DNA of 13,179 bases from JBJSXF01 sp046086225 (lineage in GTDB: Bacteria; Actinomycetota; Acidimicrobiia; IMCC26256; PALSA-610): contig JBJSXF010000014.1 in NCBI GenBank assembly GCA_046086225.1, forward strand, positions 1-13,179, in the 5' to 3' direction. The notes under the pieces are model-generated. The model worked only from the letters and a program-made list of their open reading frames with translations. It made no database searches and had not been told where the DNA came from. Shown one piece after another: positions 5,703 through 12,421 of the stretch. Positions within the stretch are counted from its first letter, which is position 1, and each line of letters opens with the position of its first letter. A program made the position numbers and the translations under genes.

Positions 5703-6827
5703 ATGAGCCCCCGCCAACCCGAACGCGTCTCCCTGGCGTTCGTCCTCGATGCGACCTCGCCCCGGTTCTCGCGGCGGACCTTCCTCGGCACGCTCGCGTT
5801 CGCTTCGGCCGCCGGGTTCGTCGCGGCCTGCGGCGGCTCGGGGAGCGGGAGCGGCGGGGGCACCGAGGCGAAGACCCTGAACCTCTTCAACTGGACCGAC
5901 TACGTCGCGCCGGAGACCGTCCCCGGTTTCCAGCGCGAGACCGGGATCCGCGTCACCTACGACACGTTCGCCTCCAACGACGAGCTCGTCGCCAAGATGG
6001 AAGGCGGCGGGGTCGGCTACGACATCATCGTGCCGACCGACGGAATCCTCCCCCGGCTCCGGCGGTCCGAGCTGTTGCGAGAGCTCGACCTCGCCCAGAT
6101 CCCGAACGTCACGAACCTCGAGGATCGGTTCCGCACCGCCGACTACGACCCCGGGAACCGCTACTCGATCCCCTGGCAGTGGGGCACCACCGGCATCGGT
6201 TACGACCCCGAGGCCGTGGGCACCGAGGTCACCGACTGGGACGGCTTCGAGCTCGCCGGCGTGCGGGGCCGCAGCTCGTTCCTCGACGAAGCCCGCGACG
6301 CCTTCGGTCTCGCCCTGTTCCGGCTCGGCCACGACCCCAACACGACCGACCCCGAGCAACTCGACGAGGCCCGTGATTACCTCATCGACCTCAAGGGTCG
6401 GGTGAAGGCCATCACCTCCGACTACCAGGAGCCGCTGAAGAGCGGCGAGCTCATCCTCGCCCAGGCCTTCTCCGGGGACGCGTTCCAGGTCGCGGCCGAA
6501 GCGCCGAAGGTCCGCTACGTGATCCCGAGATCCGGCGCGTTCCAGTACGCGGATGTCATGGCGATCCCGACCGACGCACCCCACCCCGACAACGCCCACG
6601 CCTTCATGAACTACATCCTCGAGCCCGAGGTCGGCGCGGCGCTCTCCAACTACGTGCAGTACGGGAGCCCCAACCGGGCAGCCCTGCCCTTCATCGACCG
6701 CGAGCTCATCGACAACCCGCTGATCTATCCGCCGCCCGAGATCCTGAGCAAGCTCGCGTTCCTCCGCGACCTCGGGGAGACCGAGCTCGAGTACTCGGAC
6801 CGGTGGACCGAGATCAAGACCGCGTGA
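5703..6827 (+). CDS. potD: potD: Tat-exported lipoprotein, spermidine/putrescine-type substrate-binding protein
   Basis: 374 residues. The N-terminus carries a twin-arginine motif (SRRTFLG, 23-29), a hydrophobic stretch and a lipobox ending VAAC (Cys43), then a Gly/Ser linker, so the protein is probably exported folded and lipid-anchored outside the membrane. The mature part follows the PotD pattern: LFNWTDYVAPE (61-71), 'YDTFASNDELVAKM', 'YDIIVPTDG', 'YSIPWQWGTTGIGYD', 'FLDEARDAFGLAL', 'ILAQAFSGDAFQ' and 'VIPRSGAFQYADVMAIP'. It delivers polyamines, or a related cationic solute, to PotBC. Pocket positions equivalent to the E. coli Trp residues appear as Phe246 and Tyr272, while the acidic pair is kept (E186, D189) along with D274, so ligand specificity may differ. 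The start is set by the ATGA overlap with potA and a GGAGG 7 bases upstream; a longer open frame upstream is potA shadow. Confidence 0.92.
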   Translation: MSPRQPERVSLAFVLDATSPRFSRRTFLGTLAFASAAGFVAACGGSGSGSGGGTEAKTLNLFNWTDYVAPETVPGFQRETGIRVTYDTFASNDELVAKMEGGGVGYDIIVPTDGILPRLRRSELLRELDLAQIPNVTNLEDRFRTADYDPGNRYSIPWQWGTTGIGYDPEAVGTEVTDWDGFELAGVRGRSSFLDEARDAFGLALFRLGHDPNTTDPEQLDEARDYLIDLKGRVKAITSDYQEPLKSGELILAQAFSGDAFQVAAEAPKVRYVIPRSGAFQYADVMAIPTDAPHPDNAHAFMNYILEPEVGAALSNYVQYGSPNRAALPFIDRELIDNPLIYPPPEILSKLAFLRDLGETELEYSDRWTEIKTA

Positions 6828-7690
6828 AGGGCTCGCGCCGCCGGGCCGAGGCGACGCGGGGACACCTCCTGCTCCTGCCGACGACCCTCTGGCTCGGCGC
6901 GCTCCTCATCGGGCCGCTGGTCGTCATCATCGCCTTCAGCCTCGGGACGCGGGGCATCAACCCTCCGGTTCGCTTCGACTGGGCCCACCCCCGGCTCGAG
7001 AGCTATCGCCGCGCCCTCGACCCCGACTTCCTGCCGATCTTCGGACGTTCGCTGCTCTACGCCGCGACGGCGACCGTCTGCTGCATCGCGCTCGGCTTCC
7101 CGCTCGCCTACTGGATCGCCCGACGGCCGCCCCGACACCGCACGCTGCTCCTCGTACTCGCCGTCGTGCCTTTCCTCACGAGCTACCTGATCCGCATGTA
7201 CGCCTGGCAGTTCATTCTGCAGCGCAACGGCCTGCTCAACGCCGCATTGGGTGGCCTCGGCCTGGGTGACGACCGCACCTTCCTCAACACCCCGGGCGCC
7301 GTGATCCTCGGACTCACCTACGGGTTCCTGCCGTTCATGGTGCTCCCGCTCTACGCAGCCGTCGAGCGCATGGATCCGACGCTCGTCGAGGCGAGCCACG
7401 ACCTCGGCCACGGGCGGATCTCGACCTTCCGACGGGTGATCCTCCCGTCGGTGATGCCGGGGCTCGTCGCCGGCACACTGCTCGTGTTCATCCCGGCCCT
7501 CGGCGACTTCGTCACCCCGGCGCTCCTGGGCGGCACCCGCACGGTGATGTACGGCAGCGTGATCCAGGACCAGTTCCGGGGTGGCGGCAACAATTGGCCG
7601 CTCGGATCGGCCATGGCGGTGCTGCTGATGTTCGTGATCATGGTGGGTGTGATCGTCGAGCTGCGCCGCAGCGAGGACGGACTGCCGTGA
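6824..7690 (+). CDS. potB: potB: polyamine-type ABC transporter permease
   Basis: 288-residue inner-membrane permease starting at GTG 6824, which overlaps the potD stop (GTGA). About six hydrophobic segments are visible: near residues 14-38, 66-89, 98-118, 147-170, 203-222 and 251-269. The cytoplasmic loop contacting the ATPase has the EAA signature (EASHDLGHGRIS at 179-190, then TFRRVILP), with the invariant glycine at 185. 'YLIRMYAWQFILQRNGLLN' and 'ALGDFVTPALLGG' are typical of PotB. It forms the translocation pore with PotC and should be powered by PotA. No damage is visible, even though the ATPase gene upstream is interrupted. Nearby ATG 6803 would add seven residues with no supporting signal, so the coupled GTG is preferred. 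Confidence 0.92.
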   Translation: MKGSRRRAEATRGHLLLLPTTLWLGALLIGPLVVIIAFSLGTRGINPPVRFDWAHPRLESYRRALDPDFLPIFGRSLLYAATATVCCIALGFPLAYWIARRPPRHRTLLLVLAVVPFLTSYLIRMYAWQFILQRNGLLNAALGGLGLGDDRTFLNTPGAVILGLTYGFLPFMVLPLYAAVERMDPTLVEASHDLGHGRISTFRRVILPSVMPGLVAGTLLVFIPALGDFVTPALLGGTRTVMYGSVIQDQFRGGGNNWPLGSAMAVLLMFVIMVGVIVELRRSEDGLP

Positions 7691-8490
7691 ACCGCCGTCG
7701 CTTCGGCTACCTCACCTTCCACGCCATCGCGGTCTACGCCTTCCTCTTCGCGCCGATCCTCGTGCTCGTGGTGTTCAGCTTCAACGCGGCCCGCAGCGGC
7801 ACGACCTGGACCGGCTTCTCGACCCGCTGGTACGCGGAGCTGGCCGGTGACGACGCCGTGCGCCGGGCATTCGGCAACACCCTGAAGGTCGCCCTCGCCT
7901 CGACGGTGCTCGCCACCCTGCTCGGGACCCTGGCTGCCTTCGCACTCGCGCGCCACCGCTTCCGCGGCCGCCGGGTCTACTCGGCGCTCGTGCTCGTCTC
8001 GCTCGTCGCCCCCGAGATCGTGATGGGCATCGCGCTCCTCGTCTTCTTCCGGCGGATCGTCGACGTGCCGCTCGGTCTCGGCACGGTGGTCCTCGCCCAC
8101 GTCACCTTCTGCCTCGCCTTCGTGATCGTCGTCGTACGCGCCCGGCTGGCCCGCTTCGACGAGTCACTCAGCGAAGCCGCCGCCGATCTCGGAGCCACCC
8201 CGGTGCAGACCTTCCTCCGGGTCGTGCTCCCGCTCGCTGCGCCCGGGATCCTCGGTGGCGCCCTCCTCGCGTTCGTGATCTCGCTCGACGACGTCATCAT
8301 CACCTTCTTCACCTCGGGGCCGGGGAGCACGACGCTGCCCCTCTACATCCTCGGCGAGGTGCGCCGGGGCGTATCGCCGTCGATCAATGCGCTCTCGAGC
8401 ATCGTGCTCGTCTCGTCGCTCGGGGTGCTCGCCGTCGCCGCGCTGATCGCGGCCCGGGCCGCCCGCCGCGGCGACCGCTCGGTAGCCTGA
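7687..8490 (+). CDS. potC: potC: polyamine-type ABC transporter permease
   Basis: 267-residue inner-membrane permease starting at GTG 7687, overlapping the potB stop (GTGA). About six transmembrane segments are seen, the first at roughly residues 8-31. The EAA loop reads SEAAADLGATPVQTFLRVVL (from residue 152), with the conserved glycine at 159. The PotC hallmark ISLDDVIITFFTSGPG followed by TTLPLYILG is present near residues 198-223. It pairs with PotB to form the channel for the substrate presented by PotD. The upstream in-frame ATG at 7594 would lie deep within potB and is not supported. It ends in GTAGCCTGA, where the last bases double as a possible -10 for the following gene. Confidence 0.93.
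   Translation: MNRRRFGYLTFHAIAVYAFLFAPILVLVVFSFNAARSGTTWTGFSTRWYAELAGDDAVRRAFGNTLKVALASTVLATLLGTLAAFALARHRFRGRRVYSALVLVSLVAPEIVMGIALLVFFRRIVDVPLGLGTVVLAHVTFCLAFVIVVVRARLARFDESLSEAAADLGATPVQTFLRVVLPLAAPGILGGALLAFVISLDDVIITFFTSGPGSTTLPLYILGEVRRGVSPSINALSSIVLVSSLGVLAVAALIAARAARRGDRSVA
8483..8488 (+). promoter_or_regulatory. Possible -10 hexamer (TAGCCT) before the MFS gene
   Basis: TAGCCT overlaps the last codons of potC and lies 10 bases before ATG 8499. It matches TANNNT, but the spacing is longer than at other starts here. The hexamer also encodes the protein end, so chance is quite possible. It could give the exporter its own transcript in addition to operon readthrough. Confidence 0.25.
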
Positions 8491-8498
8491 CCGTCGAG

Positions 8499-9779
8499 AT
8501 GCCGCCGTACCGACGACCCGCGCCGAGTCGCCGGGGGCCGGCCGGCACGCTGCGCCGCACCTTCTCCTCGTTCTCCGCCCGTAACTACCGGCTCTACTTC
8601 GCGGGCGACCTCGTCTCCCACACGGGGTCTTGGGCCCAGTCGATGGCCGAGGCCTGGCTCGTGCTCGAGCTCACCGACAGCCCGGTCGCGGTCGGCACGA
8701 CTTTCGCCTGCCGCTTCGCGCCCGTGTTCTGCTTCGGACTGTGGGGTGGCACGATCACCGACCGCTTCGACCGGCGGCGGATCCTCCTCGTCACCCAGGC
8801 GCTGTCGGCGCTGCTCGCCCTCACCCTCGGCCTGATCGTGCGCACCGGCGTCGTCGAGGTGTGGATGGTCTACGCCTTCGCCGCGGCACTCGGACTCGTG
8901 ACCGTCGTCGACGAACCGAGCCGCAATGCGTTCGTGGAGGAGATGGTCGGTCCCGAGCAGATGCCGAACGCGGTGGCGCTCAACGGCGCGGTCATGAACT
9001 CGGCCCGCATCTCGGGACCGGCGGCCGCCGCCCTGCTCATCCCGACCATCGGGCTCTCCGCCGTCTTCATCGTGAACTCCCTCACGTTCCTGGGCATGAT
9101 CGCCGCGCTCCTCGCGATGCGCACCGCCGAGCTGCGGCCACCCCACCGTCAGGACCGGCCCCGGGTGCGCGAGGGGCTCCGCTACGCCTGGTCGGTGCCC
9201 CAGATCCGCCTCACGATGATCATCGTGGGGGTGGTCGGCACCCTCGTGTTCAACTTCCCGACCTTCCTCACGATCATCGCCCGTGAGACCTTCGACGGAG
9301 GCTCTTCGCTCGCCGGTCTGCTCATGGCCGTGCTCGGCGCGGGCACGGTGATCGGGGCGCTGCGGGCCGCCCACGCCGCCAACCCGACCCGGCGCTCGGT
9401 GCTCGGCTCGGCGGCGCTGCTCGGCACCAGCCTCGTCGTGGCCGCCGCCGCCCCGAACGTCGTGCTCTTCCAGATCGCGCTCGTGCCGGTCGGAGCGCTC
9501 GCCGTCTTCTTCGGCACCACCGCCAACGCCCACATGCAGCTCTGGTCGGGCACCCACATCCGGGGGCGGGTCATGGCGATCTTCACGCTGCTGACGATGG
9601 GTTCGACGGTGATCGGCGGCCCGCTCGTCGGGTGGCTCTGCCAGCAGTGGACCCCGCGCATCGGCTTCGGGGGCGTCGGGGTGGCCACGCTGCTCGCCAC
9701 CGCCTGCCTCGTCGCGCCCGCCATGCGGGCGGCGGTCTCACCGGTCGGTTCCGAGCCGACGCCCGCCCTCGGCGACTGA
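8499..9779 (+). CDS. MFS transporter, MFS_3 / EntS-like (DHA3) exporter family
   Basis: 426 residues with about twelve hydrophobic segments in two six-helix halves. The N-terminal part 'FSSFSARNYRLYFAGDLVSHTGSW' followed by 'AEAWLVLELTDSPVAVG' is the typical opening of the MFS_3 drug-and-siderophore exporter group. A motif A-like loop, GGTITDRFDRRRIL (83-96), follows helix 2. 'VVDEPSRNAFVEEMVG' near 138-153 and 'LNGAVMNSARISGPAAAALL' are further conserved stretches of this group. It should be a proton-driven exporter, and the substrate is unknown. It starts 8 bp after potC on the same strand, so it may be transcribed with the polyamine transporter, although a weak own -10 is possible. It ends 16 bp from the convergent stop of the monooxygenase gene. 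I see no clear terminator hairpin in that gap. Confidence 0.9.
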   Translation: MPPYRRPAPSRRGPAGTLRRTFSSFSARNYRLYFAGDLVSHTGSWAQSMAEAWLVLELTDSPVAVGTTFACRFAPVFCFGLWGGTITDRFDRRRILLVTQALSALLALTLGLIVRTGVVEVWMVYAFAAALGLVTVVDEPSRNAFVEEMVGPEQMPNAVALNGAVMNSARISGPAAAALLIPTIGLSAVFIVNSLTFLGMIAALLAMRTAELRPPHRQDRPRVREGLRYAWSVPQIRLTMIIVGVVGTLVFNFPTFLTIIARETFDGGSSLAGLLMAVLGAGTVIGALRAAHAANPTRRSVLGSAALLGTSLVVAAAAPNVVLFQIALVPVGALAVFFGTTANAHMQLWSGTHIRGRVMAIFTLLTMGSTVIGGPLVGWLCQQWTPRIGFGGVGVATLLATACLVAPAMRAAVSPVGSEPTPALGD

Positions 9780-9795
9780 CCCGGACCGCAACTCC

Positions 9796-11253
9796 TCAGC
9801 CTCGGCGCCCGCGCGTCTCGAACGCTTCGGGCCGCGGCGCCGCCATCTCGGCCCGGAACCGTTCGAAGCTCCACGGCCACACTGCGGGCACCCCGCGATC
9901 GTCGAGGTACCAGCTCGTGCAGCCCGTGACCCAGATCGTGCCCCGCGCCGCGGCGACCCGCTCGGCCTCGTGGGCTTCCATCGCGTCGCGCCGAGCGCTG
10001 ATCTCGGTGCACTCGCCGCTCGCCAAGCGGTCGACGAGCTGCATGATGTAGGCGAACTGCAGCTCGGCGACCTCGATGAGCGAGAAGTTCCCGACCGGGC
10101 CGTTCGGACCGTTCAGCATGAAGAAGTTGGGGAAGTCGGGCACCGAGATCGAGAGGTACGCGTTCGGTCGCGGGTTCCACTCGGCGTCGAGCGTGCGGCC
10201 GTCGCGTCCGGTGACCCGCATCGGCCGAACGAACGCGGTGGCGTCGAACCCGGTCGCCAGCACGAGCACGTCGAGGTCGTGCTGCCCACCGTCGGTCGTT
10301 CGCACCCCGGACGGCTCGACGGCTGCGATCGGCTCGGTGACCAGCACCGCGTTCGGACGTTGGATCGCGGCGTAGAAGCCGTCGGAGATCACGAGCCGCT
10401 TGCACGCCGCCCGGTAGGTCGGGCGCAGCCGCTCGCGCAGCCCCGGCTCCTCGACGGTCTCGAGGTTCGCGAGGCAGGCATCCTCGATCATGCGCACCTC
10501 GGCCGAATCCGCATCGACGAACGCGCTCGCGAACAGCCCGAACGACTCGAGCAGGCCGTCGTGCAGTTCGCGCATCCGATCGGGCTGCTCACGGAACTCG
10601 CGCCGCTCGCCGTCGTCGTAGGGCGGATTCGCCTGGGGCATCACCCACTGGGCGGTCCGCTGGAAGAGCACGAGCTCGGCAACCCGATCGACGAGCGCGG
10701 TGACGATCTGCACCGCAGTCGACCCGGTGCCGATGACCCCGACGCGGGCACCGTCGAGCGCCACCGAGTGATCCCAACGGGCGCTGTGGAAGCACGGCCC
10801 GGCGAAGGTGTCGAGCCCGGTGATCGCCGGGTACCGGGGCCGGTGCAGCACACCCGTCGCCGCGATCACCACGTCGAACTCGTCGTACTCACCGGCCGCC
10901 GTCGTGAGGTGCCAGCGCCCCTCGACCCGATCACACGCCACGACCTCGGTACCGAACCGGGTGCGCCGGTCGACCCCGTACTCCGCGGCGACGCGCTCGA
11001 AGTACGCGCGGATCTCGGGGCCGGGCGAGAAGCGGTGCGACCAGTCGGGCGAGAGCGCGAACGAGTACGAGTACAGGTGCGAGGGCACGTCGCACGCCAG
11101 ACCCGGATACGTGTTCTCCCGCCACGTTCCGCCGAACCCGTCGCCCTTCTCGAAGACGACGACATCTTCATACCCGGCTGCCGCGAGCCGGATCGTGGCG
11201 AGGATGCCCGCCATCCCGCCGCCGATCACGGCGAAGCGCAAGTCGGTCGTCAT
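9796..11253 (-). CDS. Flavin-containing Baeyer-Villiger-type monooxygenase
   Basis: 485-residue FAD/NADPH enzyme. The first Rossmann motif is IGGGMAG (10-16). GGTWRENTYPG (41-51) followed by D55 is the class B signature. The Baeyer-Villiger fingerprint FxGxxxHxxxW appears as F150-A-G-P-C-F-H156-S-A-R-W160, and the NADPH-binding Rossmann motif is IGTGSTAVQ (164-172). Flavoprotein ATG motifs occur at 132-134 and in 'VLVLATGFDATAF'. Enzymes of this type insert oxygen next to a carbonyl, turning ketones into esters or lactones, or oxidise S or N atoms; the substrate is unknown here. The start at ATG 11253 is preceded by TAGTGT 9 bases upstream. The nearby CoA-transferase and SnoaL/SRPBCC genes would fit a general lipid or terpenoid catabolic context, but none is in its operon. 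Confidence 0.92.
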   Translation of the reverse strand: MTTDLRFAVIGGGMAGILATIRLAAAGYEDVVVFEKGDGFGGTWRENTYPGLACDVPSHLYSYSFALSPDWSHRFSPGPEIRAYFERVAAEYGVDRRTRFGTEVVACDRVEGRWHLTTAAGEYDEFDVVIAATGVLHRPRYPAITGLDTFAGPCFHSARWDHSVALDGARVGVIGTGSTAVQIVTALVDRVAELVLFQRTAQWVMPQANPPYDDGERREFREQPDRMRELHDGLLESFGLFASAFVDADSAEVRMIEDACLANLETVEEPGLRERLRPTYRAACKRLVISDGFYAAIQRPNAVLVTEPIAAVEPSGVRTTDGGQHDLDVLVLATGFDATAFVRPMRVTGRDGRTLDAEWNPRPNAYLSISVPDFPNFFMLNGPNGPVGNFSLIEVAELQFAYIMQLVDRLASGECTEISARRDAMEAHEAERVAAARGTIWVTGCTSWYLDDRGVPAVWPWSFERFRAEMAAPRPEAFETRGRRG

Positions 11254-11262
11254 GGTGCGCGG

Positions 11263-11268
11263 ACACTA
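11263..11268 (-). promoter_or_regulatory. -10 hexamer (TAGTGT) of the monooxygenase gene
   Basis: On the minus strand, TAGTGT, then CCGCGCACC (9 nt), then ATG at 11253. This is a good TANNNT match. A 16-bp perfect palindrome lies about 32 bp further upstream. Confidence 0.45.
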
Positions 11269-11300
11269 GACCCGGACCGAGTCGGAACACCTCGGTTTGG

Positions 11301-11316
11301 CGGGCCGCGCGGCCCG
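11301..11316. repeat. 16-bp perfect palindrome upstream of the monooxygenase gene
   Basis: CGGGCCGCGCGGCCCG equals its own reverse complement. It sits between the monooxygenase promoter and the doubtful plus-strand ORF. A second inverted repeat, GGTCGGC-8 nt-GCCGACC, is at 11321-11342. Either could be an operator or a hairpin. In such GC-rich DNA short palindromes also arise by chance. Confidence 0.5.
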
Positions 11317-11361
11317 GGTAGGTCGGCAGCGCGCCGCCGACCGGTGGCCGTCACTGACGAC

Positions 11362-11368
11362 GGAGGTG
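11362..11368 (+). promoter_or_regulatory. Shine-Dalgarno (GGAGGTG) before the ORF at 11373
   Basis: GGAGG ends 6 bases before ATG 11373, a textbook spacing. It is the main evidence that the plus-strand ORF here was, or is, translated. Confidence 0.4.
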
Positions 11369-11372
11369 CACC

Positions 11373-11915
11373 ATGACCGCTCTCGGGCGCAACCGGGTCG
11401 TCCGTCCGGTCCGGGTCACGACCGGAGCGACCGAGCGGATCGGGCGCAGCCTCCGGGCGGTCGTGGGACAGCCAAACCGCCCCGGAAGCCGACTGGACGC
11501 TGCGTTCCTGCGCCGCGCCATCGAGACCGCACCCGACGCGATCGTCGTCGTCGATCCCGTCACCCGCCACGCCGAGATGGCACAGCCCGTCGACGAGGCG
11601 TTCGGCGTCGGTACCGGCGAGAGCGAGGAGCACGACGCCGAGCCCGACCATCGTCTCCGGGGCGACCCGACCCACCAACCCGAAATCGACGAAGCCGATG
11701 CGGTCGGAGGCCTCGACGAACACGTCGCCGGGGTGGGGTCGGCGTGGAAGAAGCCGTGCTCGAAGACCATCGTGAGGCACGCGGCGGCGAAGAGGCGAGC
11801 GACGGCCGGCCGGTCGATCCCGGCGGCATCGAGAGCGGCGAGGTCGTCGATCTTGCAGCCCCGCACCCACTCCTCGGTGATGACCGTCGCGCACGAGTGC
11901 GAAGCGAGCACCTGA
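11373..11915 (+). CDS. Doubtful ORF: short N-terminal coding-like segment, remainder antisense to the kinase pseudogene
   Basis: I do not recognise this protein. The first roughly 55 codons (MTALGRNRVVRPVRVTTG onward, basic, Arg/Val-rich) have G/C in about 46 of 55 third positions, a pattern resembling real genes in the window, and follow a strong GGAGG ribosome-binding site. From about 11540 on, however, the ORF simply runs antisense to recognisable kinase-like sequence on the minus strand, and its amino acid make-up becomes irregular. Two readings are possible: a remnant of a plus-strand gene whose 3' part was lost when the kinase region was rearranged, or a chance ORF. The segment carries no signal peptide or membrane helix. 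Confidence 0.22.
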   Translation: MTALGRNRVVRPVRVTTGATERIGRSLRAVVGQPNRPGSRLDAAFLRRAIETAPDAIVVVDPVTRHAEMAQPVDEAFGVGTGESEEHDAEPDHRLRGDPTHQPEIDEADAVGGLDEHVAGVGSAWKKPCSKTIVRHAAAKRRATAGRSIPAASRAARSSILQPRTHSSVMTVAHECEAST

Positions 11916-12342
11916 GGCACGTGGATCCGGTCATCGGCCGCGAATCCGGCGGCGACCGCCGCCGCGTCGCCCACTTCGCGCTCGTAGTCGGCTCGGCCCG
12001 CAGCGTCGCCGCGAACTCTCGAGCGAGACCCACCGGGTCGAAGCGCCGGATGATCGGCCGGTGGGCGATGCTCCCGGCGATCCGTTCGAGCAGGGCAAGG
12101 TCGACTTCGTAGGCCGGGGGCACGAGATCGGGTCGGGTCGACAGCACCTGCCCGAGCTTCATCGCGGTCGTACCGAGATCCTCGAGCAAGCCGCGGACGC
12201 GCACCGGCCCCCGACCCGGCTGCCGATGTCGATGGATCCCGGGGAGGAGCACCAAGCGGTCGAGCAGATCGTCGAGCGCGCCCGGCGCGCGACGGGCGAC
12301 CGCCGCCGCCACCCCGAGGGCTCTCCGCGTCGTACCGTCCAT
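11540..12342 (-). pseudogene. Decayed ABC1/UbiB (AarF/ADCK) atypical kinase-like gene, two frameshifts and an internal deletion
   Basis: Three minus-strand frames together spell an ABC1/UbiB protein. Frame one, from ATG 12342, runs through LLEDLGTTAMKLGQVLSTRP (KxGQ motif, K62-Q65) to FDPVGLAREFAATLRAE. Frame two resumes with DYEREVGDAAAVAAGF, TEEWVRGCKIDDLAALDAAG and EHGFFHADP. Frame three continues GDVFVEASDRIGFVDFGLVG and ERLVDGLCHLGVAGDGIDDD. The first shift (11990-11991) leaves CC where a Leu codon is expected. The second (GGGG at 11735-11738) is one base short of restoring HADPHPGD. Within frame one, PPAY (75-78) joins directly to EVDLALLERIAG, so the Ala-rich loop and VAxKxxRP lysine region, roughly 85-90 residues in relatives, is missing. 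Similarity stops near 11540. The family supports quinone or lipid metabolism; this copy cannot make a working kinase as read. Confidence 0.85.
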
Positions 12343-12409
12343 CGTCGCGAGGGAAGGCAGCGCCGGTGCACCTGCCGACGGGGTGCGGCTCGGCCCCCGC
12401 CTCCTGTGG

Positions 12410-12415
12410 CAGGGT
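12410..12415 (+). promoter_or_regulatory. -10-like hexamer (CAGGGT) of the antiporter gene
   Basis: CAGGGT, then GACCCC (6 nt), then GTG at 12422. It shares the spacing seen at other starts but lacks the first T of TANNNT. It helps select this GTG. Confidence 0.35.
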
Positions 12416-12421
12416 GACCCC

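Larger units (their letters stand above)
4450..5706 (+). pseudogene. potA: potA: polyamine-type ABC transporter ATP-binding subunit, interrupted by in-frame TAG
   Basis: Would encode a 418-residue ATPase, but codon 149 is TAG (4894-4896). Before it: Walker A GPSGCGKTT (47-55), the Q-loop glutamine (93, VFQSYALFPH) and signature LSGG (145-148). After it, in the same frame: QQRVALARAL, Walker B LLLLDEP (ending 171), D-loop GALD (173-176), H-loop THDQEEA (H203), then a TOBE-type regulatory domain (about 260-370) and a D/P/T-rich tail. The family sequence is LSGGQQQR, so one C-to-T change (CAG to TAG) explains everything. Read as annotated, the product is 148 residues without Walker B, which cannot hydrolyse ATP. 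The next ATG (4996) would also lack Walker B. The second half keeps full coding character, so the lesion is recent or an error. The stop overlaps potD (ATGA). Confidence 0.9.

Noticed and set aside
8343..9557. Minus-strand open frame antisense to the MFS gene (404 codons)
   Set aside because: His/Glu/Arg-rich shadow of a membrane protein gene, with no domain pattern and no start signal.
9780..9795. Terminator between the convergent MFS and monooxygenase genes
   Set aside because: The 16-bp gap has no stem-loop or T-run that I can support.
9970..11376. Plus-strand open frame antisense to the monooxygenase (468 codons)
   Set aside because: The minus strand shows both Rossmann motifs and the Baeyer-Villiger fingerprint. 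The plus-strand product is compositionally a shadow.
11540..12342. Programmed frameshifting in the kinase-like gene
   Set aside because: Two separate -1 lesions plus a missing ATP-binding block and C-terminus point to decay or errors. No conserved slippery-site-plus-structure arrangement is apparent.
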